Both the position numbers and the translations under genes were made by a program. 36,084 nucleotides of DNA from Pectinatus cerevisiiphilus. Its GTDB lineage: Bacteria > Bacillota > Negativicutes > Selenomonadales > Selenomonadaceae. The stretch is taken from contig NZ_SMAA01000021.1 in the NCBI RefSeq assembly GCF_004341685.1, positions 1-36,084 on the forward strand, in the 5' to 3' direction. This document shows, in pieces, positions 16,251-25,299 of this stretch (positions within the stretch are counted from its first letter, which is position 1; each line of letters begins with the position of its first letter). The notes beneath the pieces are model-generated. The model did no database searches and was not told where the DNA came from. It worked only from the letters and a program-made list of their open reading frames with translations.

Positions 16251-16301
16251 TATTATATTTATAATGCCTATCTTATTTGCTTTGGGCAGGGACAGCTCTG
16301 T

Positions 16302-17156
16302 TCAATATTTTTGCAGGATACTGATTGCCGTAAAAATAAAAATGACGATGGAAACAATGCCGTTACGCATAAAATATACTTGTGTAAGACGGCTATAGTC
16401 AGTGAAAGATACTATCGAATGCTGGTAAATAAGCGTTATGACCGCGATCACTATGCCAATATAGTAAACAAAAGGCAGATTGTAAAGCAGGCCGACGAGG
16501 ATAAAACAGATTATGCTCGCCGCATGGACAAAAGAAATTATGGAAAATACCCTGCGTGCCGTGAACTGCGTAGCAAGTGAATGCAGACCGTGTGCCCTAT
16601 CAAAGGCTTCATCTTGGCTGCCGTAGATGGCATCAAAACCACCTATCCAAAGGCAGACACCCAAGCCGAGTAGTAGGATGGGCAGTGAAAGCGTACCGGT
16701 TATAGCTATGTAGCTGCCTATCGGTGCCATTGCCAGCGCAGCCCCCAAAACGAAATGGCACATAAATGTAAAACGTTTTGTATAGGGATAGACAAGCAAA
16801 ACGATGATTGCCAATGGTGTCAGATAAATACAAATAGGGGCAAGCTGCAGGGCAGAGAAAATAAAAAGCACCATGCAGATAAGCAGCAGTAACAATACTT
16901 CTGCCGGTTTGACCGCACCTTTTACCATAGGCCTGTTGGCCAGCCGCGGTTGCAGCCGGTCATATTTCAAGTCTATGAGATTGTCGAGAACCATAGCGGA
17001 GCTTCTTGCACCTATCATCGCCAATGTGATAAAAATAAAGTCATGCAACGACGGTAGTCCCTGTGCTGCCAGAAAGGTACCCATATAGGCAAAGGGAAGG
17101 GCAAATACCATATGGTGCAAGGCAATATTATTAATATGGGCAGATATCTTATTCAA
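16302..17156 (-). CDS. ubiA: UbiA-family polyprenyltransferase (quinone biosynthesis)
   Basis: The 284-residue integral membrane prenyltransferase has about eight hydrophobic segments and both aspartate-rich motifs: DNLIDLKYDRLQPRLANRP in the first loop and FDAIYGSQDEAFDR in the second, which bind Mg-polyprenyl diphosphate. It should attach an isoprenoid tail to an aromatic acid in the membrane. In this position next to UbiD it fits the futalosine-type or 4-hydroxybenzoate-type quinone route. The start is probably a TTG at 17156, eight bases after AAGGA inside the ubiD C-terminus, giving an 8-base overlap with ubiD; the longer frame to 17204 lacks a ribosome site. Confidence 0.9.
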   Translation of the reverse strand: MNKISAHINNIALHHMVFALPFAYMGTFLAAQGLPSLHDFIFITLAMIGARSSAMVLDNLIDLKYDRLQPRLANRPMVKGAVKPAEVLLLLLICMVLFIFSALQLAPICIYLTPLAIIVLLVYPYTKRFTFMCHFVLGAALAMAPIGSYIAITGTLSLPILLLGLGVCLWIGGFDAIYGSQDEAFDRAHGLHSLATQFTARRVFSIISFVHAASIICFILVGLLYNLPFVYYIGIVIAVITLIYQHSIVSFTDYSRLTQVYFMRNGIVSIVIFIFTAISILQKY

Positions 17157-18609
17157 GACCAAGATCCTTCCATTTTTTATCAACCATATCTTTGATGTCA
17201 GCACTCATGGTGATTTCATCAGGCCATTCACGGGTATGTCCTTCTTCCGGCCAGGTTTTTGTGGCATCAATACCTATCTTGGTTCCCCATTTAGGCATTG
17301 GGGAAGAATGGTCAAGGACATCGAGCGGGCCGTCGACCATGACAAGATCTTGTTTGGCATCAATATTATTATATACACGCCACCAGACTTCTTTTTGGTC
17401 TTGTACATTGACATGGGCATCAACGATAATGATCATTTTGGTAAACATTGCCTGTCCCATGCCCCAGATAGCCTGCATGACTTTTTTTGCTTGCTGTGGA
17501 TAAGTCTTTTTGATAGATATCATCATACAATTATGGAAGACACCTTCCAACGGGCAGTTGATATCTACTATTTCCGGCAGCATTTGTTGCATGAGCGGTA
17601 AAAATATCCGTTCCGTAGCCTTGGCGATATAACAGTCCTCCATAGGCGGTTTACCAACTATAGTAGCAGCATAAATAGGATTTTTACGATGCGTAATACA
17701 GGTTATATGAAATACGGGATAATCGTCAGCCAATGAATAATAGCCGGTATGGTCACCAAAAGGGCCTTCACGGTGGAATTCACTAGTATTTACATAACCT
17801 TCGAGGACGATTTCGCTTGTAGCGGGAACTTCTATGTCAACCGTTTCGCATTTTACCATTTCAACAGATTTTTTGCGTAGAAAACCAGCAAAGACCATTT
17901 CATCCACATCACGCGGTAACGGGGCCGTAGCTGCATAGGTGAGCACCGGATCGGTACCGATGGCAACCGCCGCTTCTAACCTGTCATGTCCCAAACGCTT
18001 GTTTTCCCGAAAATTTTCGGCACCGTTCTTATGGATATGCCAATGCATACCTGTGGTAGTGCCATTATATTTTTGCAGACGGTACATGCCGACATTTCTT
18101 TTGCCGGTTACAGGATTCTTGGTAAAAACGAGCGGCAAGGTAATGAAAGGGCCGCCGTCCTGCGGCCAGCAGGTCAGGATAGGAAACTTATCAAGTGACG
18201 GATTGTCCTTAATAATGACATCCTTACAGGGAGCCCTTCTTACATATTTAGGGAAATTTATAGCCCTTTTAGCCAGTGGAATGATATGGATAAGATCCAT
18301 CTTTTTCTGGAGTGATATATACGGCAGTTTTAATATTTCACGAAGCTCATCGGGAACGTCCTCAAGCTTTTCCACTCCAAGTGCTATCGCCATACGTTCC
18401 ATGGAGCCAAAAGCATTTATGAGTACAGGTATATCGTAGCCCTTAACATTTTCAAAAAGCAGGGCAACATTTTTATTGCCATCCATTTTGCAGACACGAT
18501 CTGTAATTTCCGTTATTTCCAGATAGCAGTCGACAGGAGTTTGTATTCTTTTTAATAGATTACGCTTTTCAAGTTCAGCGATAAACTCGCGCAAATCGGC
18601 AAATGCCAT
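17149..18609 (-). CDS. ubiD: UbiD-family prenylated-FMN decarboxylase
   Basis: The 486-residue reversible decarboxylase depends on prenylated FMN. The family signature with the catalytic Glu-Arg-Glu region is visible in SEFHREGPFGDHTGYYS, preceded by the MYRLQKYNGTTTGMHWHIHK flavin/metal region. It should remove the ring carboxylate of a prenylated hydroxyaromatic acid in menaquinone or ubiquinone-type synthesis, following UbiA. UbiX, which makes prFMN, is not in the window. AAGAGG lies seven bases before the ATG at 18609; the ATG six codons earlier overlaps that site and is rejected. It follows tatC by 40 bases. Confidence 0.93.
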   Translation of the reverse strand: MAFADLREFIAELEKRNLLKRIQTPVDCYLEITEITDRVCKMDGNKNVALLFENVKGYDIPVLINAFGSMERMAIALGVEKLEDVPDELREILKLPYISLQKKMDLIHIIPLAKRAINFPKYVRRAPCKDVIIKDNPSLDKFPILTCWPQDGGPFITLPLVFTKNPVTGKRNVGMYRLQKYNGTTTGMHWHIHKNGAENFRENKRLGHDRLEAAVAIGTDPVLTYAATAPLPRDVDEMVFAGFLRKKSVEMVKCETVDIEVPATSEIVLEGYVNTSEFHREGPFGDHTGYYSLADDYPVFHITCITHRKNPIYAATIVGKPPMEDCYIAKATERIFLPLMQQMLPEIVDINCPLEGVFHNCMMISIKKTYPQQAKKVMQAIWGMGQAMFTKMIIIVDAHVNVQDQKEVWWRVYNNIDAKQDLVMVDGPLDVLDHSSPMPKWGTKIGIDATKTWPEEGHTREWPDEITMSADIKDMVDKKWKDLGLE

Positions 18610-18649
18610 TATATAACCTCTTTTCATAATAATATAAGATAATTTCTAT

Positions 18650-19429
18650 TTATTTTCTTAAAGCAAACCGTACAATTAAATAACTCGAAAAATATAAAAC
18701 GATCATCGGCAGTGCTATCGTGCACTGCGTAAAAATATCCGGTGTAGGTGAGATTACGGCCGCAATTACAAATGCCAGAAAAGTGACTAGCCGCCATTTC
18801 CGTATAAGAAATTTTGAAGTGACAAAGCCAATCTTAGCTAAAATGACAACAATAAGGGGGAGCTCAAAAACCGCGCCAAAAGGAAGTACAAAGGAAATGA
18901 CAAAGTCAAAATATTTACCAACAGAAAAGAGCGGCATCAGATTGTCTGTGCCAAAGCCAATAAAAAACTTTACAGCGGCTGGCAGTACAAGAAAAAAAGA
19001 AAAGAGCAGCCCGCCGAAAAAAAGAAAGAAAGAAGCAGGCACGACGATGACCAATACTTTGCGTTCCTTTATCGTCAATGCCGGCAGAACAAAGCACCAT
19101 ATTTGGTAAAGGACGATTGGCAGTGACAATAAAAAGCCGGAGAAAATAGCAACTTTTATATAAGTAAAAAAAGCTTCAGTCGGCTGCATATAATAAAGTT
19201 TTCCGGCTGGAAGCACTAAAAAGTGCATAATATCTTCAATAAAAAAATAGCAGATGCCACTGCCTATGCAAACAGCAATCAGACTCCTGATAATTCTTTT
19301 GCGCAGCTCTTCAAGATGCTCTATCAGGGTCATGTTCCCTTCCGGTTTTTCTTCAGCAGCTTGGGTCGGTACTGAAGGTTTGACCGTGGTTAAATCAGCA
19401 GGAGTTTTTTCTTGCATAATGTCGCTCAT
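18650..19429 (-). CDS. tatC: Twin-arginine translocase subunit TatC
   Basis: The 259-residue membrane protein binds twin-arginine signal peptides and forms the Tat receptor core. About six transmembrane helices are visible; the cytosolic N-terminal motif [13 protein letters not shown] at about residues 38-50 and the conserved [18 protein letters not shown] and [17 protein letters not shown] stretches are intact. The N-terminal tail is longer than usual and rich in proline and glutamate. The ATG overlaps the TGA of the preceding tatA gene (ATGA), indicating coupling. Confidence 0.96.
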   Translation of the reverse strand: MSDIMQEKTPADLTTVKPSVPTQAAEEKPEGNMTLIEHLEELRKRIIRSLIAVCIGSGICYFFIEDIMHFLVLPAGKLYYMQPTEAFFTYIKVAIFSGFLLSLPIVLYQIWCFVLPALTIKERKVLVIVVPASFFLFFGGLLFSFFLVLPAAVKFFIGFGTDNLMPLFSVGKYFDFVISFVLPFGAVFELPLIVVILAKIGFVTSKFLIRKWRLVTFLAFVIAAVISPTPDIFTQCTIALPMIVLYFSSYLIVRFALRK

Positions 19430-19641
19430 TTTTTCTGTTCTTCTTTTACATCAATAATTTTTTGTTCAGTATCAGCCGTATTTTTAGTGCCTGCCGGTTT
19501 ATTGTTTTCCTCTGTGGCATTTTTGAATTCCTTGAGACTTTTACCGATGGCTCTTCCTAACTCTGGCAGCTTTCCCGGTCCGAAAAACACAAGCCCAATG
19601 ACAAGAATAAGCAACAGCTCTGGTACACCTATATCAAACAT
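19426..19641 (-). CDS. tatA: Twin-arginine translocase subunit TatA/TatE (second copy)
   Basis: The 71-residue protein has one N-terminal membrane helix ([20 protein letters not shown] region), the [14 protein letters not shown] hinge and an amphipathic helix, the full TatA plan. It should oligomerise with TatC to form the transport pore. AGGAGG lies six bases before the ATG. It overlaps tatC by four bases, whereas the other tatA copy upstream is set apart by a hairpin terminator. Confidence 0.93.
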   Translation of the reverse strand: MFDIGVPELLLILVIGLVFFGPGKLPELGRAIGKSLKEFKNATEENNKPAGTKNTADTEQKIIDVKEEQKK

Positions 19642-19714
19642 CCTTATCCTCCTAAAATCATCAATAGTATAAAAAATACTGTCGCAGTTTGTGCTGCGTC
19701 ACGGCAAAGACATA

Positions 19715-19751
19715 CTAAAAAGCGCCTTCCAATAGCAAAGACGCTTTTTAG
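19715..19751 (-). terminator. Hairpin terminator or attenuator between the two tatA genes
   Basis: CTAAAAAGCG (19715-19724) pairs perfectly with CGCTTTTTAG (19742-19751) around a 17-base loop. On the minus strand the T-run lies in the descending arm immediately after the upstream tatA stop. It probably gives partial termination and so more of the first TatA than of TatA-TatC. Confidence 0.7.
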
Positions 19752-20009
19752 TTATTTATCCGCTATTTTTGTTTCTGCTGTTTTCGTTTCAGCAGTCTGT
19801 ACATTTTGTGCAGGTGCCTGTGCTTCAGGCTTGGCTGCAGGAGGAGTCTGCTGGACTGTGGTAGTATCGCTGATTCCCGCTGTGGCCTTTTTCAGTTCGT
19901 TGATGCTTTTACCTACTGCACGGCCTACCTCCGGTAATTTTCCCGGGCCAAATAAAACCAATCCAATGATCAAAATAACGATAAGTTCTGGAACACCAAT
20001 ACCAAACAT
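19752..20009 (-). CDS. tatA: Twin-arginine translocase subunit TatA (first copy)
   Basis: The 85-residue TatA has the same order as the downstream copy: membrane helix, [14 protein letters not shown] hinge and amphipathic helix, followed by a low-complexity tail rich in Ala, Pro, Gln and Thr. The two copies are close paralogues through the first 45 residues. The start at 20009 is chosen because AAAGGAG lies eight bases upstream and the family begins MFGIGVPEL; the longer frame to 20072 includes this ribosome site. A terminator follows directly. Confidence 0.93.
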   Translation of the reverse strand: MFGIGVPELIVILIIGLVLFGPGKLPEVGRAVGKSINELKKATAGISDTTTVQQTPPAAKPEAQAPAQNVQTAETKTAETKIADK

Positions 20010-20178
20010 TTTCATCGCTCCTTTTAACCTAAAATACTGTAACCTCATAATTACCGGTATAAATAGAACCAACTACCCATACAGAAGAACGTACAGGCGA
20101 TTATTGTCAAAAAACATAAATAAAATTTATATAATACAGCTTAATTATAAATTCAATTGTATTATATCACAGTTATTT

Positions 20179-21144
20179 TTAAAAATCACGTTTGCCAACA
20201 AAATCTGCCACTTCAATGAAAGATTTTCTTATTGTGGGTGGTAGACCGTCAGGAAGTGCCTGTCTGGCCTCGTCGAGATAATCATAAACTTTTTTACGGG
20301 CATAATCAAGACCATCACTTTCCCTTGTGATATCTACAGCTCGCTTTACCATCTGGGGATTAAGCGTGCTGTCCATAATGATCTTAGCCAGTTCTTCACT
20401 GTCAGGGCTTGTCTGGACAGCCCTGATGACAGGCAACGTTATAATTCCCTGCAAGATGTCATTACCTGCCGGTTTGCCTATTTTTTTGTCATTAGAGGTA
20501 AGGTCAAGGATATCGTCCGTTATCTGGAAAGCCATTCCCAGACACCGTCCGTAAGTATAGAGCTTATCTGTTGCGCTTTTGGGCAGTTCAGCTATAATGC
20601 CGCCGATTTCACAGCTTGCAGCTATAAAATCTGCCGTTTTTTTAGAGATAGCTGTATAATATTCCTCCTCCGAGCGCAGCTTGTAATGCTTGTCATTCTG
20701 GTGGATTTCTCCTTCACTGAGCCCACAGATGACATTTGAGAGGCGCATCAGGATACGTCTGTCGTAATCTTTGTCGGCCACTAAACCAAAGGCACGGGAG
20801 AATAAAAAATCGCCGCTCAATATGGAAATATTATTTCCCCATTTGGCATTGGCTGTGGCAGTACCCCTTCTAATAGAAGCATTGTCGAGAACATCATCAT
20901 GCACAAGCGAAGCCATATGGATGAGTTCAATGGTGATAGCCATAGGGAGCACATAATCTATATCGTAGTGACTGTGGCTGTGCGCTGCTAAAAAATACAG
21001 TGCAGGACGCAGCCTTTTGCCGCCGGATTCGATGAGATGCCGGCTAATTTCTGTTATTAATGCTACATCTGAGTATACTTGCTGGGAAAGACCCTTTTCA
21101 AGAGCATTCAAATCTTTTTTTATTACATAAAGCATTTTGTTCAT
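20179..21144 (-). CDS. Polyprenyl (likely heptaprenyl or octaprenyl) diphosphate synthase
   Basis: The roughly 321-residue trans-isoprenyl diphosphate synthase has SGGKRLRP, the first aspartate-rich motif LVHDDVLDNASIRRG and the second, QITDDILDLT. Bulk residues before the first motif favour medium-to-long chain products, the quinone side chain, rather than farnesyl diphosphate. The enzyme likely supplies the tail that the nearby UbiA attaches. The start is uncertain: AGGTGA serves either a TTG at 21150 or the ATG at 21144, and another ATG lies three codons further on. It leads the minus-strand group of tat and ubi genes, 169 bases before tatA. Confidence 0.9.
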   Translation of the reverse strand: MNKMLYVIKKDLNALEKGLSQQVYSDVALITEISRHLIESGGKRLRPALYFLAAHSHSHYDIDYVLPMAITIELIHMASLVHDDVLDNASIRRGTATANAKWGNNISILSGDFLFSRAFGLVADKDYDRRILMRLSNVICGLSEGEIHQNDKHYKLRSEEEYYTAISKKTADFIAASCEIGGIIAELPKSATDKLYTYGRCLGMAFQITDDILDLTSNDKKIGKPAGNDILQGIITLPVIRAVQTSPDSEELAKIIMDSTLNPQMVKRAVDITRESDGLDYARKKVYDYLDEARQALPDGLPPTIRKSFIEVADFVGKRDF

Positions 21145-21458
21145 TAGCAAATAAATCACCTACAAATAAATTCATAACTAATTAAGTTTACTACATAATG
21201 CGTCAATTAGTAAACCGCCTACGGGAAAAAAAGCTGTAAATTTTTCTAATGTTTGAAGATTAAGAAGATATTTTGCTTGTCAATAGAGATATTTCATGAT
21301 ATTTTAATATTGGTTTGGGGTTAATTAGAAAAACAAGATGGAAATTGTATTTGATCTATTACCGTTTTGTTAATTATAGGTTAATTATATAATTAGAAGA
21401 AAATAATGTTCTTTTTTGCAGAGAAGTTTTGCTGCATACAGAAAAGGCGGGTTTGTTT
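21145..21458. other. AT-rich divergent intergenic region with a GTTTACTA/TAGTAAAC repeat
   Basis: No gene is seen in these 314 bases. GTTTACTA (21186-21193) and TAGTAAAC (21208-21215) form an 8-bp inverted repeat with 14-base centre. On the minus strand TTGACG lies within it and could be a -35 for the polyprenyl synthase gene, with a weak -10. Toward nadE the sequence is very AT-rich with several possible -10 boxes (TATAAT at 21386-21391 region) but no clear -35. Confidence 0.4.
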
Positions 21459-23357
21459 ATGATAAAGATTTGTTCTTGCCAACTAGAAGTGGAAGCGGGA
21501 CAGCCAAGCGTGAATCTGGCAAAGATGCTTTCCCTTATTGAGGAAGCAAAAAAAAATAATGCTGATATTATTGTTTTTCCAGAAATGGCTGTACCAGGAT
21601 ACTTTATAGGTGACACATGGGATTCGTCGTCCTTTTTGCGGGATTGCGAAGACTGCGGCAGGGAACTTATTGAAGCAGCTGACGGTATTGTTGTTATTTT
21701 TGGCAACATAGCTATAGATTGGCAGAAAAAGAACCGTGACGGCCGTGAACGCAAATACAACGCCCTTTTCGTAGCACAAAACAAGCAGCTTTTGTCAGCA
21801 GAAAATGCTGTTTACCCTTTTACCATAAAGACGCTGCATCCAAATTACAGGGAGTTTGATGACTCACGCTATTTTTGCAGTACTACCATGCTGGCAACAG
21901 AACTGAGAAAAGACGTGCGTGATTTGATCAAACCATTTACTTTAAATATAAAAGGAAAATTGTTTTCCATCGGCTGTGTCCTATGTGAAGACGGCTGGAA
22001 TGATGATTACCCTTTATCACCGATAGATATACTGTGCGCAGGGAAAAAACCGGATATTATTTTCAATATATCGGCATCGCCTTATACATTAGGAAAAAAT
22101 AACAAACGCCATCGCATCTTTTCCCGCCATGCCAAGGTAAATAATGTACCTATCGTTTATGTCAATAAAGTGGGCATCCAAAACAACGGGAAAACCGTAT
22201 ATACATTTGATGGTTCAAGTACTGTTTATGCTGCGGATGGTTCTATTGCCGCTTATGCAATGCCCTATCAGGAAATAAACCAATATATTAACTTTCCTTT
22301 AAAACAAAGGGCGGTTCAAGATCTTGCCAGCGATATAGAAAAAGATGATATCGCCTGTATTTATAAGGCTTTAGTCTATGGAATCAGTAAATTTCTGCAA
22401 AAAATACATATGCGAAAAGTAGTCATTGGTATTTCTGGTGGTATCGATTCGGCTGTTGCGGCAGCCCTTTATAGCAAGACCATCGGGCCGGAAAATGTCC
22501 TGTTGGTCAACATGCCAAGTGTATATAATTCGTCTACGACGAAAGACCTCGCCCGTGACATGGCAGAAAATCTTGGTTGCGCTTATGCTGTAGTGCCTAT
22601 TCAGGAATCAGTCGACTATACGATTAAACAATTTACCAGTATAAAAATATACCATGCGTCGGCAAACGTACCGGAAAGAATAAAAATATCTTCGTTCACA
22701 GCGGAAAACATCCAGGCGCGTGACCGTTCCGCCAGAGTGCTGGCCGGATTGGCCGCAGCTATAGGCGCTGGTTTTACCTGCAATGCCAACAAAGCGGAAA
22801 CGACTGTCGGCTATTCAACTTTATACGGTGACCAGGCGGGATTCCTGGCAGCCTTGGCCGATTTGTGGAAATATCAGATTTATGGACTGGTACATTATAT
22901 TAATAAGGTCGTTTACCAAAAAGAAGTCATACCCCAGGCTGTCATTGATATAGTTCCGAGCGCGGAACTTTCTGCCAACCAAAATGTTGATGAAGGAAAG
23001 GGCGATCCGCTGAAGTATCCGTACCATGATTATTTGTTCCGTGCCTTTGTGGAACGGTGGGATAAAGCAACACCGGAGGATATTCTCACTTGGTATAGCG
23101 ACGGGGTGCTGGAAGAGAAAATAGGCTGCGCGCCCGGACTTGTAAAAAAATATTTTGCCACGGCGGCAGAATTTATTGCTGATCTGGAGCGTTGGTGGAA
23201 CCTTTTCTCGGGGATGGCAGTAGCCAAAAGAATCCAAGCACCGCCGATAATGGCAGTCAGCCGCAGAGCCTATGGTTTTGATCAGCGGGAGGCACAAAAC
23301 GGGCCTTATTATACGAGAAAATATGCCGTTTTCAAGCGGCAGCTTCTGGGCAAATAA
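21459..23357 (+). CDS. nadE: Glutamine-dependent NAD+ synthase
   Basis: The 632-residue protein joins an N-terminal CN-hydrolase glutaminase domain (catalytic E42 in FPEMAVPGYF, a lysine near 120, and cysteine in GCVLCEDGWNDD) to a C-terminal ATP-pyrophosphatase synthase domain (VIGISGGIDSAVAAA; NKAETTVGYSTLYGDQAG). It amidates nicotinic acid adenine dinucleotide with glutamine-derived ammonia to finish NAD synthesis. The GGCGGG seven bases before the ATG at 21459 fixes the start; the frame open to 21429 begins with an unsupported TTG. It stands alone after the divergent region and has no clear terminator before rsmD. Confidence 0.95.
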   Translation: MIKICSCQLEVEAGQPSVNLAKMLSLIEEAKKNNADIIVFPEMAVPGYFIGDTWDSSSFLRDCEDCGRELIEAADGIVVIFGNIAIDWQKKNRDGRERKYNALFVAQNKQLLSAENAVYPFTIKTLHPNYREFDDSRYFCSTTMLATELRKDVRDLIKPFTLNIKGKLFSIGCVLCEDGWNDDYPLSPIDILCAGKKPDIIFNISASPYTLGKNNKRHRIFSRHAKVNNVPIVYVNKVGIQNNGKTVYTFDGSSTVYAADGSIAAYAMPYQEINQYINFPLKQRAVQDLASDIEKDDIACIYKALVYGISKFLQKIHMRKVVIGISGGIDSAVAAALYSKTIGPENVLLVNMPSVYNSSTTKDLARDMAENLGCAYAVVPIQESVDYTIKQFTSIKIYHASANVPERIKISSFTAENIQARDRSARVLAGLAAAIGAGFTCNANKAETTVGYSTLYGDQAGFLAALADLWKYQIYGLVHYINKVVYQKEVIPQAVIDIVPSAELSANQNVDEGKGDPLKYPYHDYLFRAFVERWDKATPEDILTWYSDGVLEEKIGCAPGLVKKYFATAAEFIADLERWWNLFSGMAVAKRIQAPPIMAVSRRAYGFDQREAQNGPYYTRKYAVFKRQLLGK

Positions 23358-23359
23358 TT

Positions 23360-23389
23360 TTGGCATTAGTTTGTGTTTTCTGGTATACT
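23360..23389 (+). promoter_or_regulatory. rsmD-coaD promoter
   Basis: -35 TTGGCA at 23360-23365, 18-base spacer, -10 TATACT at 23384-23389 with a TG one base before it. It lies immediately past the nadE stop. Confidence 0.6.
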
Positions 23390-23424
23390 ATATAATTAAG
23401 AAATAAGGTAATTAAAGGTGAACC

Positions 23425-24006
23425 ATGAGAATAATAACCGGCAGTGCACGCGGTACAAAGCTCAGAGCACCGAAAGGAACTAATACGCGGCCGACAGCGG
23501 ACAGAATAAAAGAATCGCTGTTTAACATCCTACGTGCCGAAGTACAGGGGAAAACGGTACTGGATGTTTTTGCGGGCAGTGGTTCTTTAGGACTTGAGGC
23601 TCTCAGCCGTGGTGCTGAAAATGCTGTTTTCGTTGATAAAGACGCTGATAGTATTAAAATTATTGGTGATAATGCCCGGCATACGCATCTGGCTGATAAA
23701 GCGGACATACGCCGTGGTGATGCGTTTACCCTGCTTAGAAAATTGAGCGGGGAAAACCGTCTGTTTGATGTAATTTTTTGTGATCCGCCTTATCATTTCG
23801 GCCTGTGTCAGAAATTGCTTAATGCAGTTGATGGTTCAATATTAAAAGGTGGTGGCTTGTTTATCGCCGAAACCGGTGCAGACGAAGTCCTTGATGCGTC
23901 AAAAACGGGTTTTACGCTATTGCGTGAGCAAACCTATGGAGCAACCACAAAGATAAATATTTATAAATATATGGCTGAGCGTATATCTGAGGGGGAGATA
24001 TTTTGA
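23425..24006 (+). CDS. rsmD: 16S rRNA (guanine-N2-)-methyltransferase RsmD
   Basis: The 193-residue SAM-dependent enzyme methylates G966 of 16S rRNA. The N-terminal MRIITGSARGTKLRAPKG and TRPTADRIKESLFNIL are family hallmarks; the SAM loop is DVFAGSGSLGLEALSRGA and the catalytic motif is CDPPYHF. AAAGGTG precedes the ATG. It overlaps coaD by four bases, the classic rsmD-coaD pair of Firmicutes. Confidence 0.95.
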   Translation: MRIITGSARGTKLRAPKGTNTRPTADRIKESLFNILRAEVQGKTVLDVFAGSGSLGLEALSRGAENAVFVDKDADSIKIIGDNARHTHLADKADIRRGDAFTLLRKLSGENRLFDVIFCDPPYHFGLCQKLLNAVDGSILKGGGLFIAETGADEVLDASKTGFTLLREQTYGATTKINIYKYMAERISEGEIF

Positions 24007-24479
24007 CAACAGCTTTATGTCCTGGCAGCTTTGATCCCGTGACTAACGGGCATATAAATATTTTCGAGCGCACCGCCAAAATTTTTGATCAGGTTATTGT
24101 GGCGGTATTTAACAATATAAGGAAGGATTCTTTTTTACCAATACAGGAACGTTTGGAATTGCTGCGATCATCGACTGCCCATATCAAAAATATAACTATT
24201 GATTCCTTTGACGGCCTTTTAGCTGATTATGTAACGGCGAAAAATGCTGATATCGTTGTTCGTGGATTGCGCGACCAAAATGATTTTTTCTATGAAACGT
24301 CACAGATGCTGATGTTGAAACGAATGGCACCGCAGGTAGAATCAGTCTACCTGATGAGCGAGCACCAATACTCATATGTCAGTTCTTCAGCTATCCGCGA
24401 ACTAGTGAACTTTCACGGTGATATCAAGGGACTCGTTCCCCGTTGCGTGGAAAAGGCGGTAAAAGCAAAATTCGGGTAA
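24003..24479 (+). CDS. coaD: Pantetheine-phosphate adenylyltransferase
   Basis: The 158-residue nucleotidyltransferase transfers AMP from ATP to 4'-phosphopantetheine, the penultimate step of coenzyme A synthesis. CPGSFDPVTNGHINIFERT carries the TxGH-type nucleotide site; RGLRDQNDFFYE and the YSYVSSSAIRE closing motif are intact. The start is a TTG sharing bases with the rsmD TGA (TTGA), preceded by GGGGGAG, so translation is coupled. Confidence 0.96.
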   Translation: MTTALCPGSFDPVTNGHINIFERTAKIFDQVIVAVFNNIRKDSFLPIQERLELLRSSTAHIKNITIDSFDGLLADYVTAKNADIVVRGLRDQNDFFYETSQMLMLKRMAPQVESVYLMSEHQYSYVSSSAIRELVNFHGDIKGLVPRCVEKAVKAKFG

Positions 24480-24565
24480 TTCTGCTGTAGTAATTGAACC
24501 AGCAGGCACCAGAGTCGATCAGGCAGAAATTATTTACTAAACTATCAGTGGAGGTAGAAATTCAA

Positions 24566-25060
24566 ATGACAATTAATGAACTACTTGATGAATTAGAAAA
24601 CTTAGTAGTTGATGCCCAGCGTCTTGTCTTTACCAATAAGTGCATTATTAAAGAAGATGACCTTATGCGTCTTATTGACGGCTTACGTAAGGAATTACCG
24701 CAAACAATCAAAAGTGCGGAAGATGTAATCCATAATAAAGAAAAGATTCTTGATGACGCGAGAACGGAAGCAACAAAAATCGTTGAACAGGCGAAGGATT
24801 ACGGCACAAGAATGACTACAGAAAGTGAAATTGTCAATCAAGCGCGTATACAAGCCAAAGAAATTATGGATAAAACGATTGAACATACAGACGATTTAAA
24901 AAAGGATTCCATGAACTATGCAAATCAGGTATTTGACCATCTGATCACCAATCTCAGTGATATTTTACAAGTGGTCCATAATGCTAAGGGCAGCTTAAAT
25001 GATGATCAGATAGAAAAACCGCAAGCTGCACCGCCGACCGTACCCCAAAAGAAAAAATAG
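24566..25060 (+). CDS. Coiled-coil protein downstream of coaD (F0-b or DivIVA/SepIVA-like)
   Basis: The 164-residue soluble, highly charged helical protein has a long heptad-like stretch (AEDVIHNKEKILDDARTEAT and onward, about residues 55-140), and the repeating DARTEATKIVEQAKD pattern resembles peripheral stalk or SepIVA-type coiled coils. A short Pro/Ala/Lys-rich tail follows. Similar proteins occur beside coaD in many Firmicutes, often labelled ATPase by coiled-coil similarity alone; no nucleotide motif is present. GTGGAGGT ten bases before 24566 fixes the start; the frame open to 24494 lacks a site. A role in cell-envelope or division scaffolding is inference. Confidence 0.78.
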   Translation: MTINELLDELENLVVDAQRLVFTNKCIIKEDDLMRLIDGLRKELPQTIKSAEDVIHNKEKILDDARTEATKIVEQAKDYGTRMTTESEIVNQARIQAKEIMDKTIEHTDDLKKDSMNYANQVFDHLITNLSDILQVVHNAKGSLNDDQIEKPQAAPPTVPQKKK

Positions 25061-25153
25061 CAATTATAATTTATATATGATTCATTCTTGGGTCGTGACA
25101 ATACCGGTAAAGACTTGTTCTACCGGTTCGGATAAAAAATATTGTCCTTATTA

Positions 25154-25206
25154 TATACCATAGGTGCTGACTGTTCCTTTCAGCTAGTGCCTATGGTATA
25201 CTTTTC
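25154..25206 (+). terminator. Terminator of the rsmD-coaD unit
   Basis: TATACCATAGG (25154-25164) pairs perfectly with CCTATGGTATA (25190-25200), followed by CTTTTC. A smaller ACCGGTA/TACCGGT hairpin lies just upstream at 25103-25127. Confidence 0.7.
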
Positions 25207-25227
25207 TGATGCAATAATATTAGTGGG

Positions 25228-25273
25228 TGCCGCAACAGGGGAAGTCTTTTATGGCGACCTGTTTGGGGCGGCA
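25228..25273 (+). other. Stem-loop in the leader of the radical SAM gene
   Basis: TGCCGC and AACAGG (25228-25239) pair with CCTGTT (25258-25263) and, after a four-base bulge, GCGGCA (25268-25273). Twelve base pairs with no T-run. It lies 27 bases before the start codon, so a post-transcriptional role is possible, but the motif is not recognised. Confidence 0.5.
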
Positions 25274-25299
25274 GTCTATAGAGAATAGGAAGAAAAAGA

